A DNA stretch of 64,000 nucleotides from Liquidambar formosana. Lineage: Eukaryota > Streptophyta > Magnoliopsida > Saxifragales > Altingiaceae. Both the position numbers and the translations under genes were made by a program. The notes below the pieces were generated by a model. That model was not told the DNA's origin, did not search any database, and worked only from the letters and a program-made list of their open reading frames with translations. The stretch covers positions 38,158,790-38,222,789 of the forward strand of contig CM077826.1 of NCBI GenBank assembly GCA_039720395.1, written 5' to 3'. Positions 35,521 through 47,364 of this stretch are shown here, in pieces. Each line of letters starts with the position of its first letter. Within the stretch, counting starts at the first letter, position 1.

Positions 35521-37961
35521 AGAATTCTCGACCGGACAACAGGTTAATATAGCAGCAAATGAATCTAAGACATGCTTGAAGTGTGGAAGACTTGTCGGTG
35601 ATAAAGATTAAAATCTCAGAAAGGAAAAGAAATTGGTGCTTCTAAAAAGACCATACCCACAGAACAAGCAATAAAAATAATTGATCCATCCAATTGATAA
35701 TGGACAATAAATCTCCTAAAGAGCTATCCCCTGAAGTAGAACCTTCTGAAGAGTTAATTCCTTAGATACAGGTATGTGTACTTAACTTAACTGAATGATT
35801 CATGATCATTAGTTTTATGCAAAACTTAGTCAAATATTCACACCCCTAAAGCAGAATCTCCTGAAAAGAAACCTCTTGAACAGTTATCTCTTGAAGTGGA
35901 ATTTCTTGAAGTGAAATCTCATGAAGAAATTATTCTCTAAAGAGGTACCTAATAATAACGAAATCTCGATAAATTATATAAGTTCAGGAGAAATATTGAA
36001 TAGAAATAAAATTATTGTTGACAACATATTTTCTTTTAAAGTTATTCTTGACATTACCAGAAGTAATGATGAAATTAAATCACAAACCATCAAAGAAAAT
36101 TAACAAAGAAATTATTGGCCAATGTGGAAAGAAGTAATTCAAACATAGTTAAACTTGCTTGCAACATGTGAAGTATTTATTCCTGTAGTCTAAAGCCTGT
36201 CAGATATAAATGGGTATTTGAAATGAGAAAAGAAATTTATGAGAAGGGGCATATGCTCAATTTTATAGAAAAGCACTCCAAAAGAGGCTATTGAACAAGA
36301 AATAAATATTTTCACAATTTCTCATATAACTCCTGAAGAGGAAAAAGTTTCTGAAGAGACTAAAAACAATAAAGAGGCCTATGGAAATGAAGAAATTTCC
36401 ATAAATTATGCATGCGTTATAGAATCATATAAAGGTGATTATTAATTACGTAGTAGCTACTGAAATTTCAAAAATGACGGCGATCCTAAACCACACACTG
36501 TAGACGAATGTTACAGTAGACCTGATTGGTCAAATTGGAAAGAAACAATCCAAATGGAATTGGATTCGCTAGTAAAACGCAAAACTGTTTGTACTTGAAG
36601 TCCTAACACCCAATGATGTAAAACCCGTGGATTATAAATGGGTGTTTGTAAGAAAGTGTAATGATAAAATTGAGATCGTCATATATAAAGCACGTTTAGT
36701 AGCACAAGGTTTCCTGCGGAGACCTGGATTGATTATGAATAAACATATTCACTTGTAATGGATGCCATTACATTGTGATATTTAATTAGTCTATCAGTCT
36801 CAGAAGGACTTGACATGCATCTTGTGGACGTAGTTACTGCAAATCTGTATGGAATTTTAGATGCAGATATATATATATAAAGGTCCTGAACGATTCAAAT
36901 TGCCTAAAGCAAATACATCACAAGCACAAAATATGTACTCAATTAAATTGAGACGATCCTTGTATGGATTAAAACAATCTGGAAGAATGTGGTATAATCG
37001 TCTCAGTGAATACTTACTTAAAAAAAGATATGTTAACAATTCTATATGCCCTTAAAGAAATCAAAATCGGGATTAGTCATCATTATAATTTATGTTGATG
37101 ATATAAATTTACTTGGGACTCCTGCAGAGTTTATGAAAACTGCTAAATATTTAAAGAAGGGAGAACAAAATATTGTCTCAGCCTGTAGTTCGAGTATAAA
37201 TCAAACAAAATCCTTATCATACCAAAAAGGTATTAAAACATCTTAATATAGATAAATCACATCCATTAAGTTCTCCCATGGTAGTTTGATCTTTTGATAT
37301 TAAGAAAGATCAGTTTCACCCCAAAAAAGATAATGAAATGCTACTTGATCCTAAAGTACCATATCTTAGTGCAATAGGCGATTTGTTATATCTAACACAA
37401 TACATTAACCCTAATACATCATTTTTTAGTCAACTTGTCAGTAGGATTCAGCTCTGCTCCAACTCAACAACACTAAAATGGCATTAAATATATTTTATGT
37501 TTCCTCTGTAGAACTACAGATTAGAGGAAGTTATATCAATGGTGATCATATCAAACACATAAATATGAACTCTAGAAGAGCAGGAATATTGATGTCCAAG
37601 CAGACACACAGATTTATTCACTAAAGTACTATCAATAACAGCATTCAAGATGATAGTGCACAAAATTAGAATGCGTTGAGTTTGCGATCAATCAAGTTGA
37701 TACTAATCTTCTTATCAGGAGGAGAATTCATTTTTGGACATATGCACGCTGTACTCTTTTTCCTTCAACCAGGTTTTGTCCCACTGGGTTTTTCCTAGCA
37801 AGGTTTAATGAGGTAGTTTTTCTTTAATGCATCCAACACCACTCTAAGATTCACAAAAATGTTATATTCTTTTTCTTTCACTAGTTTTTTTCCCACTAGG
37901 TTTTCTAGTAAAGTTTTAATGAGGCACATTATCTTAAGCGTGGTGGACATCCAAGGTGGAG

Positions 37962-38221
37962 TTTTATAAATAAAGTAGAATATATGGTGGACAGTCCCAC
38001 CATGACCAATAACCCCATAAGTGGAAGCTCCACATACATTCCATTTCTTCAAATAATGCAGCACTTCCTCATTGTACAAGTGCTGCACTTCTTCAAATGT
38101 TTTGGGTTGAAGCCTATATAAGGCATGAATTGTATACGGCATAAACACCTCCTCCTAATGAAAGAATAAGAAATATTCTCTCCATACACTTTTAGTTTTA
38201 TTTTCTCTATGATTTACAACA
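37962..38221 (+). repeat. 3' LTR of the copia element
   Basis: Matches the left LTR at 32444-32704 with a modest number of substitutions and small indels, for example agtgcttgcacttc against agtgctgcacttc. Confidence 0.9.
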
Positions 38222-40088
38222 TCAGCGATATTTTAAAACTTTTAATTTTGCTAGTGCATAGATGCAGCGTGCGTGGCTGGGTCTACAATTTGATTATAAA
38301 CATTCTCATCAATTTAAGGTGACATGCCATTCAATCTCTTCTTATCTTAACATTAGGAAGGATTTAGTTTTTGCATAGATGCAGCCGTGATTGAGAACAT
38401 TTTAAGGATTGGTGACTTGCTACTTTGACACTGAGCGTTCACAAAATAATATGTTGGCATTCTAGCTAGCTTGCCTTCTTCTTTCAAGCCTATCTGAAAG
38501 TGAATCTAGCTAGTACTATTGGTCATGAATATTTGAATTTACCATCTAGTGGACACATTCACTTTGGAACAAAACAATTTGAATTAAGCCTGATCAACTC
38601 GAGTGTGTATTATCTATACATATACGGGATCTAGCTTCCAATTAAGAAAATTCATGACTTATGAGACGAAAATATATTTTGATTAATGTTATTAATTTAG
38701 TTATTTAGCTAAATCTTCCATTCATTATTGGAACAGATAGCATCAACCATTTCATCATACGTGTATGTTTCATATTTCAATGGATTTACATCTTTGATTA
38801 ATAGAAATTTTTTTAGACTATATAGGCTTTGATTGTTTGATGTCCAAGAGTTGTTGTTTAGGCAATTCATACCATGTGTAAATTAAGTGTTGATCTAAGA
38901 TTTCAATTGTTCCATATTTCACCACGGATGCATTTCTCTGTAGAAAATGGGATTTACGTTAATCCACATATATTAACGTACCCTTCCTCCAATTAAGATA
39001 ATATACCAATAGGGAGAGGTCTATATATAGCATTGTTTTATTTGATAGAGGGGTATCTTTCCATACATGGGTTTGCCTTGGTATTGTATTCATACTTCAT
39101 CCAAAACCCATGCAAGACATTGATTTGTTTTTACAAGTAAAGTAATTTGGTAAAAGAAGGAAGCGAACCCTGGCTGGTCCACTTGCTACCAGAGGAGGAA
39201 TCTGTCACATTAGTGAAGTCAAAGAAGAAGTAGTACCTAATAATTCTCTTAATTATCTTTTGATTGTTTGCTAAATATTGACGCGCATCTCATTTTTCAT
39301 CTCATTAATTTATCTTTTGATTGTTTGCTAAAGATTACTCCCAATTCAAAATTCGCAAAAGCTAATGATTCCATCTCATTAATGCAAATTAAAGCCAACA
39401 TTTAAAACAAGAAAGAGAAAGCCATCTATTGTAATTTCTGATTTTCTCAGTTTTTAATTGCTTTCATTTGAGCAAATCAAATGAGAATGGACTTAAATGC
39501 CAAATAAAATGAACTACACGAATCGTCTCACACGGTCTGCAAAGAATCACATGACTTCCAATCGTCCATAGGGACCTTAAAGTGGACGAAAAGCATCTCT
39601 GCAAAAGCCCTTTAACGTCTTGTCATCATTATCATTTAAAGAGTGCCAATTTATAGTGGGATAACCACACTAGAAGAACCTTCCCGTGACTTGAGGTCTC
39701 TTCTGTTTGCTGATTTTCTGCCTTCTAATTTGGACCTTTGTAATAAATAAATAAATAATATGAAAGATCGATCTTCACTAACGAATATATGTCCAACGCT
39801 CATGTATGGATGGCTCTGGAGACTAAATTTCGTGAGAAGGACAAAGTAATGGGAATTTAGTGGGAGTGGGATCTGTTTTACCCCTTTTCGTGGGGGTGGG
39901 GAGGGTGTTTTAAAAAAGGAATGGGAATTTTGATTCACTCATATGCACCATGCGAAATGGAACCTAGGTACAGGAAAATGATGGGGCATCTTTCCGATCG
40001 ATACATGGCGTTGTATGGCATATGCGAGAGAGAGATTATAATTTGAATTCTCGTGTTGGATTGATTCAAATTTCAAGCCTCAACTCAA
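38222..40088. other. Intergenic, no gene recognised
   Basis: AT-rich. A short local duplication near 39250-39330 repeats cttttgattgtttgctaaa. Nothing else supported. Confidence 0.5.
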
Positions 40089-40158
40089 GTTCAGTTCAGC
40101 TTGGGGTCATGCTTAGCTTACCCAACCCACACTGTAGTTGGCTAGGAACATGAGTTTC

Positions 40159-40204
<46 letters not shown>

Positions 40205-40284
40205 CATCATTTGAGTTCAGTTCAGCTTGGGGTCATGCTTAGCTTACCCAACCCACACTGTAGTTGGCTAGGAACATGAGTTTC

Positions 40285-40318
<34 letters not shown>

Positions 40319-40398
40319 CATCATTTGAGTTCAGTTCAGCTTGGGGTCATGCTTAGCTTACCCAACCCACACTGTAGTTGGCTAGGAACATGAGTTTC

Positions 40399-40440
<42 letters not shown>

Positions 40441-40520
40441 CATCATTTGAGTTCAGTTCAGCTTGGGGTCATGCTTAGCTTACCCAACCCACACTGTAGT
40501 TGGCTAGGAACATGAGTTTC

Positions 40521-40554
<34 letters not shown>

Positions 40555-40565
40555 CATCATTTGAG
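40089..40565. repeat. Four-unit array: identical 83-bp cores separated by 31-43 T
   Basis: The core, running from gttcagttcagcttgggg to gaacatgagtttcgag, appears four times, starting at about 40089, 40217, 40331 and 40452. T runs of 43, 31, 39 and 31 bases follow. I see no substitution between the cores; only the T-run lengths vary. After the fourth run a core fragment, catcatttgag, ends the array. Confidence 0.95.
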
Positions 40566-41447
40566 TTTTTTAAACTTTTGACCCAATGAATCATCTAGCA
40601 ATAGGTAAAAATAGATAAAGATTGTTGATAGCTATAGTTAATACAATATGATGCGAGAGAATATAGGATGCTATACGTACAAAATACAATTCGATTTTTT
40701 TGATAAAAATACAATGAAAAATTTAGTATAAAAAATGGAAACAAAAATAATACGGTTACGAGCATATTTTTAGCCAAATATTGTTTAAAAATCAATCATG
40801 TATAAAATAACAATCAATATTATTATTTTATTTTGTTTTATTGCTTAGAAAAGAGCTGGAATTTCGGCTAAAAATATGAGTAAAAATTAATAAGCATGTA
40901 AGTCTTGATATATATATATTTTTCATGTTTTCCATTTCAGTAATTTTTTTTTTTTATAGTTTTTGTCCTAACATCATATGAAACGCTGATCTATATAGCA
41001 AAAGAGTAGATACAATTATCTAATTTTTAACTAACCCAAAAAAAGTATATAAAAAGATAGAAGATTTCAATAGAAAAGTTATAAATTAGATCCTTGATTT
41101 AACAAAACCAAGATAAGAAGCAAGATATTTTAAATATTGGCAGTAGTATCATCGATGATTATAAAAAGACTCGACTTGTCAATACTACAATTAAGAGTAT
41201 TTTAATCAAAGTATAATACGGAATATGTCGAATACATGAACTATACGTTTGTTATATAAATATAAATAAATAAAAAAAAAACGAATATTTTTAATTATGT
41301 TTAAACCTTGTATGGTGAACATGAGTTTTTTAAAAAAAATATGTATGTATGTGTATTATATAGATATGATACGAATATTTATTCACTAGGTTGATAGCTA
41401 GCAAGAATGAGTGAACAAGAAGCAAGATTTTTGGCCACTTGAAGTTA

Positions 41448-42048
41448 GGGATGTAAAATTGGCCCATCGGCCCATAGCTCGCCAGAGCCCAGTCTGAAAA
41501 AATTGGGTTAGACCTAGCTTGGAACCGTTTAGGTCCAGCCTAGCTTTAGCCCAATCTTAAAGATGGACGGGCTTGGACTTAAGCCCCATGGCCCAGACTG
41601 ATTTATATTTATCTTTTGATTCATATGAGAATAAAAATAATGAAATAAATTTCACAAATGCTACAAACAAATAAGAAACAACACCCAACGATTATATTTA
41701 AGTTTTCAATTTTTTTCTTAATTAATAAAATAAATATATTTTAACCAATCCATTTGCAAGTGTCTTATTATAAATTATAAAGGTTATTAAATCATATAGA
41801 TATTAACATAATATTTGCAAATGTTTTTATAATTTATAAACATTTTATATGTATAAACTTAAAGAATTTAAATGTTATTTAATAGATAAACCATTAAAAA
41901 AAATTTTAAAATAAAAAACCCGAATCAAGTTCAGTCCAAGGCTTAACATAGGCCCAAAGCATGTTTTAAGCTCAAGAATGGACTCGGGCTTGTCGGGCTT
42001 AGTGTTTTTTTCTTTGACCTAACCTAAACCTGGCTCGAATAATACTAA
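41448..42048. mobile_element. Left part of a possible hAT-like element
   Basis: Begins tagggatgtaaaattggccc, with repeated ggcccat and agcccaatc words like the element at 45473-46350. The right end is not visible; the next element begins at 42049 and may have inserted into it. Confidence 0.35.
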
Positions 42049-42805
42049 GGGAGCGGCTATTGCAACCCCCCAAAGCTATTTGTTGCCCCCACCTTATTTC
42101 CCCCCCCCCCCCCCCCCCAAAATGTATATACCCACCCCTCCCAAAGACTAAAATACCCTAATCCTTCTCACCCACCCCACTCCCCCAGACAACAGCTCCA
42201 GCACCCCCAAACTACCGGCGACAGCGACAGCGGAGACCTTCTTCCTCTTCTCCTCTTCTTTCTTTCTTTCCTCTTTTTTTTTCCTCTACTGGTCAAATCT
42301 GTGCAAGGGAGGTTTTTTTTTCAAAACCTCCATTTTTTCCGGCGAGGAGGTTCTTCCCCTTCATTTTTTTTCTGGCGACGGGAGGGAAGAGAAAGAAAAG
42401 GAAAGAAAAAAACAGAGGCTACCGACGGGAGGGAAGAAGAGAAGAAAAGGAAAAGAAAAGGAAAAAAGAAAAAAAAAATTTCAAAACCTCCATTTTTTTC
42501 CAGCGAGAAGGTTCTTCCCCTTCCTGTTTTTTTCCCGGTGACGAGAGGGAAGAGAAAGAAAAGGAAAGAAAAAAAAGTGGCTGCCGACAACAAAAAAAAA
42601 AAAAAAAAGGAAGAAGAAGAGGGTTCCGACAAGAGGGAGGGAAGTGAGGGCTGCCGGTGCGGGAGAGGAGGAAGGAAAAAGAGGGTCGCCGGTGGGGTCG
42701 GTGAGAGTACTTAAGCCCTTTTTGGTAATTTTGCCCCATAATATTTTTAGTTAAAAAATTTAGGGGGGCAACTTAGTGTATTGTGGGGTTGCAGTAGCCG
42801 TTCCT
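42049..42805. mobile_element. TIR element of about 757 bp with internal duplication
   Basis: The left end gggagcggctattgcaaccc and the reverse complement of the right end, aggaacggctactgcaaccc, pair, and both continue to a ttgccccc motif. The interior has two direct copies of about 120 bp (from about 42318 and 42481) sharing caaaacctccatttttt, gaggttcttccccttc or gaaggttcttccccttc, and gagggaagagaaagaaaagg. A C19 run is at 42100-42118. The long frames here are low-complexity K/E/R or S/F translations, not genes. Target duplication unclear. Confidence 0.7.
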
Positions 42806-43369
42806 AAAAGTCCAATTAGGCTCAACCTTAATCCAATCCAACCTACATGAAGAGCAACTCAGTCTGGTCCAACCCCACAAAATACTCAATGCCCACCTAC
42901 AGAAACACATAAAGAAGCCCACAATATGCCAAGGCTCTCCCAAAATTGCCCCATCCACAACCAGAAAAGTACTCCGTAGAAAAGATAGGAAGAAAAACAG
43001 AGAAAGCCAACAAGATCAGCATCACAGCAGCCATATAGCCTCTAACAGTAACCGTACCCCACTCGTGGGATCAGCTGACCACAAATTTTGGCTCCAACTT
43101 TTGTGGAATGAGACTTTCCTTTTCTCACTATTCTTTTGTTACTAATTGTGATCATTATAACGCTAGTCGGCACCACGACTTAAATTTATTGAATGACCAA
43201 TCTCTATCAAGATCGCGAGCTAGACATCCCCATCAGAACAAGCATCATGAAATACTGGCAAGAAGCCATGCAATGTTTTTCCTACTTTTGTTTCTCAAAA
43301 AAATTGGCATTAGACTTCTTTTTTATTTCCTCCTCATTTTCTAATCCTCTACGATAAGTTTGCCCCTAA

Positions 43370-43530
43370 TATATATTGTTCATTTTCTTCTAAATTTGAA
43401 TCACATCAGCAATAGGGAAATGGAAAGGGATCCATTGTTTGATGTGTCCCACCTAGTGTAAGAATTGCATCGACAAAAGTTTAGCCTAGTCAGATGAGTT
43501 TAGTCCAAATTTGAATCACATCTACGATTA
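43370..43530 (+). repeat. Dispersed repeat shared with 24200-24360
   Basis: Shares ttgttcattttcttctaaa, cacatcagcaatagggaaa and gatccattgtttgatgtgtc with the earlier copy. It lies just before the ARID4 duplicate. Confidence 0.65.
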
Positions 43531-43568
43531 TAGTATATTTTACATAATCCTAAAACGCACAAATCCCT

Positions 43569-44885
43569 AGTTAATTTTGAATTTCTTGAGAGCTCAATTT
43601 CACCTTCTTGTGGTCCGAAGATATATCATGCAAGACTACATTTTTTTTCACAAGAGAACCGTCCATAACTCGTAAGTACGTTTATTTTAAAATAAAACAG
43701 AAAATTGCGGGTTTAACACTGAAGCACTACCTAATATGAGAGGTTCTTCCAACCAAGAATAAAAATGTATTAGAGTACTTGAAAAACCCATACTCCCTCC
43801 ATTCCTTTTTATTGTCCTCCTTTTCATTTTTGGAGTACTCTAAAATTATTGTCCGAGTCAAAAAATAAATGACTTTTTTGAATTGACTTCTTAAAATTAA
43901 TATCATTTCTCTTGGGAATTTTACATTTTCCAATTTTTTGGTACACTAAAGGCGAAATTAGTATGTTAAAACATTTATATTGATGTGAGAGTATTGAAGA
44001 AGGTTTTCTAAAAAGTATGTGTTTTTCAAAAGTGATAATCAAATAGAAACAGGAGGGAATATATATTATCTAGATTATTGAAGTTCAATCCATCCGGGAC
44101 TCCTTTAATATGGTGACTAGTGAATTTTTTCAAGAGATAGACCGTAGCTCCGATTCAATAGAAGTGAATTTTTCAAGAGCTCAGTACTTTCTTTTTTGTG
44201 CATATTATTCATTAGCTTACCAAAGTGTTTATCCTGTCATAATAAATTTTTTGTCAAACGAGAACACACACATCTACACACACGTATTCACGTAGAATCA
44301 AAATAATTAAGACCTCTACAAACCCACACCTTACTGAAATGGGACATACTGTTAGACCAAGACCATTTAAATTACCTTTTTGCATGTTCACTCTTCGGGG
44401 CTTCGGAGAAGGAGCGTGTTGTGCGTGCCCGCACCACATCTGCTTTATATCAAATTGTTTGCTGAAAATTGGACCACCTTCACGAACCAGTAGTGCAGCA
44501 GGGGATTGGGTGCTGTGTGGCGGTGTGGCCTATGTAGAGAGAAGGGCAGAGGGCCCACTTGGGCTCTGGCAGGGTCTTGGTGCCTTCAGAGCCTTTAAGG
44601 TATGGTTTCACTGCTTGTGCATATACGTACTTGAAGAAGTTTAGTGGTTTTGTGACTTGCACATCCAATACGTACTGTGCAGTTTCTTTGTCATTGTTGT
44701 TGTTTGTTTTGAACAATTGAACTCGTAGGGTTACGCAAAAACAGATGGGCTTAAATACAGTATTCGTCCACACTGCAGCAGTACAATATTTGTCCATACC
44801 GCTTGTCCAGTTGCACAATACAGCAGTATAGTCCATCAAGTATCAAAAGATTATTCATACCTGAGTGGAGAATAGTGTGAGAACT
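43569..44885 (+). pseudogene. Duplicated, broken 3' end of the ARID4-like gene
   Basis: This stretch matches 12784-14700 of the ARID4 gene, introns included, in the same order and orientation. The shared parts are the intron start tttcttgagagctcaattt, then gggtttaacactgaagca, then the PHD exon start agtagtgcagcaggggattg with its acceptor, the donor region aaggtatggtttcactgctt, the last-exon motif cgcaaaaacagatgggctta, and the 3' UTR piece cttgtccagttgcaca. The copy lacks the part equal to about 13180-13845, which removes the 13433-13533 exon, and about 14150-14612, which removes the normal stop. The PHD exon is rearranged and loses the CGICGEWAHFGC ligand pattern. Retained introns show a DNA-level duplication, not a retrocopy. 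No promoter is visible, so a pseudogene. Confidence 0.9.
43793..44059. mobile_element. Stowaway-like MITE inside the ARID4 duplicate
   Basis: Ends ctccctccattcc and gaaacaggagggaa are inverted and flanked by TA on both sides (43791-43792 and 44060-44061), the hallmark of Tc1/mariner-type Stowaway MITEs. The matching place in the ARID4 intron (about 12960-12985) lacks it. Confidence 0.85.
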
Positions 44886-45472
44886 GAAATGACCAACTGA
44901 AAATGCTTGATTGAGTCAGATTAAAACTGCCATCTTTCTGAGTTGAATTAAATTTGACATTTTTATATTTTGGACAACTAAAACAGCTTGATGACTCAAA
45001 ATTAAGGGCTTTTATGTTTCTTCGTTGAATGTAATGAAAAGTCTAAATTGGAAAAAGAAATTAGGGCACCATTTACCACTGCTCAATGAGTGTATGGGTG
45101 AATGATCATAGGCGTATGATGAGGCTAATATCAATCGATGCAGAAGCTTGAAAATTTACTTTTTCATTATCATTTCCCAATATAATACCAAAAAATGATA
45201 TTTTTTGTCAACTTATTACAAATTAACTGTATATATGCTCCAAAATGACTACTATCTTCTTATTTTTGGCATTATGTTAGGAAGTAGTTATCAAATGATA
45301 ATTTCTCCCAAAAAAGAATTTATTTGAGCCAGTGAGGGCATGTGCCCCCAAAGGCCCCCTACGCTCCTCGGCTCCACTAGCGTCAAGTGCATGACCTTAC
45401 AATTCCTTGGTGTAGAGAATCCCTCTCGGTTAATATGAGGCCTTGAGCAGTCTATAAATCTTCAACTTAAAT

Positions 45473-46350
45473 TAGGGCTGCAACTTGGGTGGATTGAGCC
45501 CGCCCAACCCAAACCCAATCCAGTCAATGGATGGATTGGACAAATAGTTTTCATACATTGGGTTGGGCTTGGGTCGGAAAATATCAACCTGATTTAAATC
45601 GGGTTGGGCTTGGGCAACCCAAACCCAACCCGAACCCAACCTATATAATATATAATATATTTTTATATGAATTAAATATGACATCATATGGTTTTTAATT
45701 ATTGGTCATTTGGTGTGGACATAGGAGGGCTTGTATGAAAAATTGCTGGAAGAAGATGTGGAGTCAAATTACCTTCTATTGTTTTTTCTTTTTTTTTTTG
45801 GAGGGTGTTAAAAGGAGAGCTTGCTCGCAACGTGTCCGACTAAGTCAATTTTTGGACCCCTGTCCTGCAAATCACTCGATTGGGCTTCATCTCATGCGCA
45901 CGTGGGGACTCCCTACATCCTACCACATACCATATACAACAAGTGGAATACTATATAAACCCACTAAAAGTCTTTTACTTTTCCAATATGGGACAAGGTG
46001 TTATCACACTCAAGTAGAAAACACTTTCAAGAAAACTTTTGGATTTTTGAAATACTAATTTTATGCTTAAAATACAACAAAGATTTGTAGGATATGCAAC
46101 AATGCATTTTTATTTTATTGAAACAGGTTTACTAAAGATGAAAAATAAAAAATAAAATTAATAAACTAACCTGCTCAACCCATGTAACTTGTGCCTAACC
46201 CGTGCCCACCCCCGTGCCCACCCAACCCAAGCACGGGTTGAGCCTAGGCTAAAAAAGTTCAACCCGAAATATGGGTTGGGTTGGGCATAGGGATTTACAC
46301 TTAGGGTTGAGCTTGGGTTGACTTCTCAACTCGCTCAAGTTGCAACCCTA
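45473..46350. mobile_element. Non-autonomous hAT-like element, 878 bp
   Basis: Ends TAGGGCTGCAACTTG and CAAGTTGCAACCCTA are inverted repeats, with GGGTTGGG-rich subterminal repeats inside. A perfect 8-bp duplication, ACTTAAAT, flanks it at 45465-45472 and 46351-46358, as expected of hAT transposons. The interior has no transposase; the frame 45702-46058 is not recognised. Confidence 0.9.
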
Positions 46351-46432
46351 ACTTAAATATTCAACGTTTATTTATTAATTTTGTCCTTTAGTGGGGGTGC
46401 GGCTATGAGATATTCAAAATTCAGGTCCCTTA

Positions 46433-46434
46433 GC

Positions 46435-46481
<47 letters not shown>

Positions 46482-46499
46482 CACCACTTTTTTTTTTAC

Positions 46500-46530
<31 letters not shown>
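46433..46530. repeat. Two compound (CT)n-(TA)n microsatellites
   Basis: (CT)n(TA)n followed by caccactttttttt occurs twice in a row (46433-46498 and 46500-46548), a tandem duplication of a compound microsatellite. Confidence 0.85.
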
Positions 46531-46548
46531 CACCACTTTTTTTTTAAA

Positions 46549-47090
46549 AAAAAAAAGCAAAAGAGTATATTAATTACAAAGGGGAGCTAAAACAGAATTC
46601 TCCACAATTTCTATCTTTTGATCCACATTCAAAATAACTTATGGAATTTGGGAAATAGGAATAAGAAATAGGAATGAGATCAAAAAGATTACAAGAAGTT
46701 GCCCATTCAACTAAATGATGAGCAGCTTAGTTGGCTACACGAGGACACAAGTGAACCACCGACATAGAGAAACAAGGCAATAGGTTCCTAGCCTCCATAG
46801 GCCCAAGGAGAGGGCTTGGACCAACCTTGAAGAGGATCTAAAACAATTGTCACATCACTCTCAAGCATGACCATCAAAAGGCCTTCCTTAAGAGCAACAT
46901 CCAAATCAAAACAAACTGACTTAGCTTTAGCTACAGATGGGTTCAAAGAGCTAACTTTAGCAGTCCAAACATCCAAAAAAGTCCCAAAAAAATCTCTAAT
47001 AATCACACTTAACACTGAAAAAGAAGGTCTAATTGCCACATCAGTATTTATCTTGAGCCATGGTCTAGGAAGAGGGAAATATATATATAT
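46549..47090 (-). pseudogene. LINE retrotransposon 3' fragment (RNase H-like domain)
   Basis: The - strand frame 46788-47039 reads VWTAKVSSLNPSVAKAKSVC and then LDVALKEGLLMVMLESD, the pattern of the RNase H-like (RVT_3) domain at the end of plant LINE-type polyproteins. Related sequence continues in broken frames to about 46600, and T-rich DNA marks the poly(A) side. Truncated and non-functional. Confidence 0.75.
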
Positions 47091-47102
47091 ACCACGTATA
47101 TA

Positions 47103-47364
47103 CTTTCCTCTATTTCAAATTGACCGTCCCCTTTGAAAAAACACGCTTTTTAAGGAAATCCTATTAAATGCTTTCACATCAATACATATGTTTTGAGATT
47201 CCAATTTTACCCTCAAGTGTGCAAAACGTTAGAAAAAAAAGAGAATACCTTTTAAGGGTATTTTAGGAAATGACTTAAAAAGAACCAGTGACTTTTGAAA
47301 TGTGACAATAATTTTGAAACATCCAAAAAAGGAAAATAGGCCACTTATTTAGGAACGGAGAGAA
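47103..47364. mobile_element. Stowaway-like MITE
   Basis: The left end ctttcctctatttc and the reverse complement of the right end, ttctctccgttcc, are related inverted ends flanked by TA (47101-47102 and 47365-47366). The 260-bp length and AT-rich interior fit Stowaway. Confidence 0.65.

Larger units (their letters stand above)
32444..38221 (+). mobile_element. Decayed Ty1/copia retrotransposon with both LTRs
   Basis: LTRs lie at 32444-32704 (261 bp) and 37962-38221 (260 bp) and are highly similar. A PBS tgttatcagtac starts directly after the left LTR at 32705; a PPT-like aaggtggag (37953-37961) precedes the right LTR. The flanks tcaac and tcagc are a 4/5 duplication. Inside, a gag start opens at 33414 (MSKLTKLEFAALDI). 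Further on are pieces of pol: YKARLVAQGF near 36686, SLYGLKQSGRMWYNRLSEYL at 36958-37019, the polymerase motif YVDD at about 37093, and a degenerate RNase H tail near 37590-37680. Stops and frameshifts break every gene, so it cannot move by itself. It holds a nested solo LTR. Confidence 0.9.

Noticed and set aside
40089..40565. CRISPR-like regular repeat
   Set aside because: The spacers are pure T runs and the host is a plant nuclear genome; it is a minisatellite.
42301..42739. Long open frames on both strands (up to 137 residues)
   Set aside because: Low-complexity purine/pyrimidine sequence inside a TIR element; frames on both strands, all K/E/R/G or F/S/L runs.
43569..44885. Functional second ARID4 gene
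   Set aside because: Lacks the ARID exons, one PHD-side exon and the normal stop, and the PHD ligands are lost.
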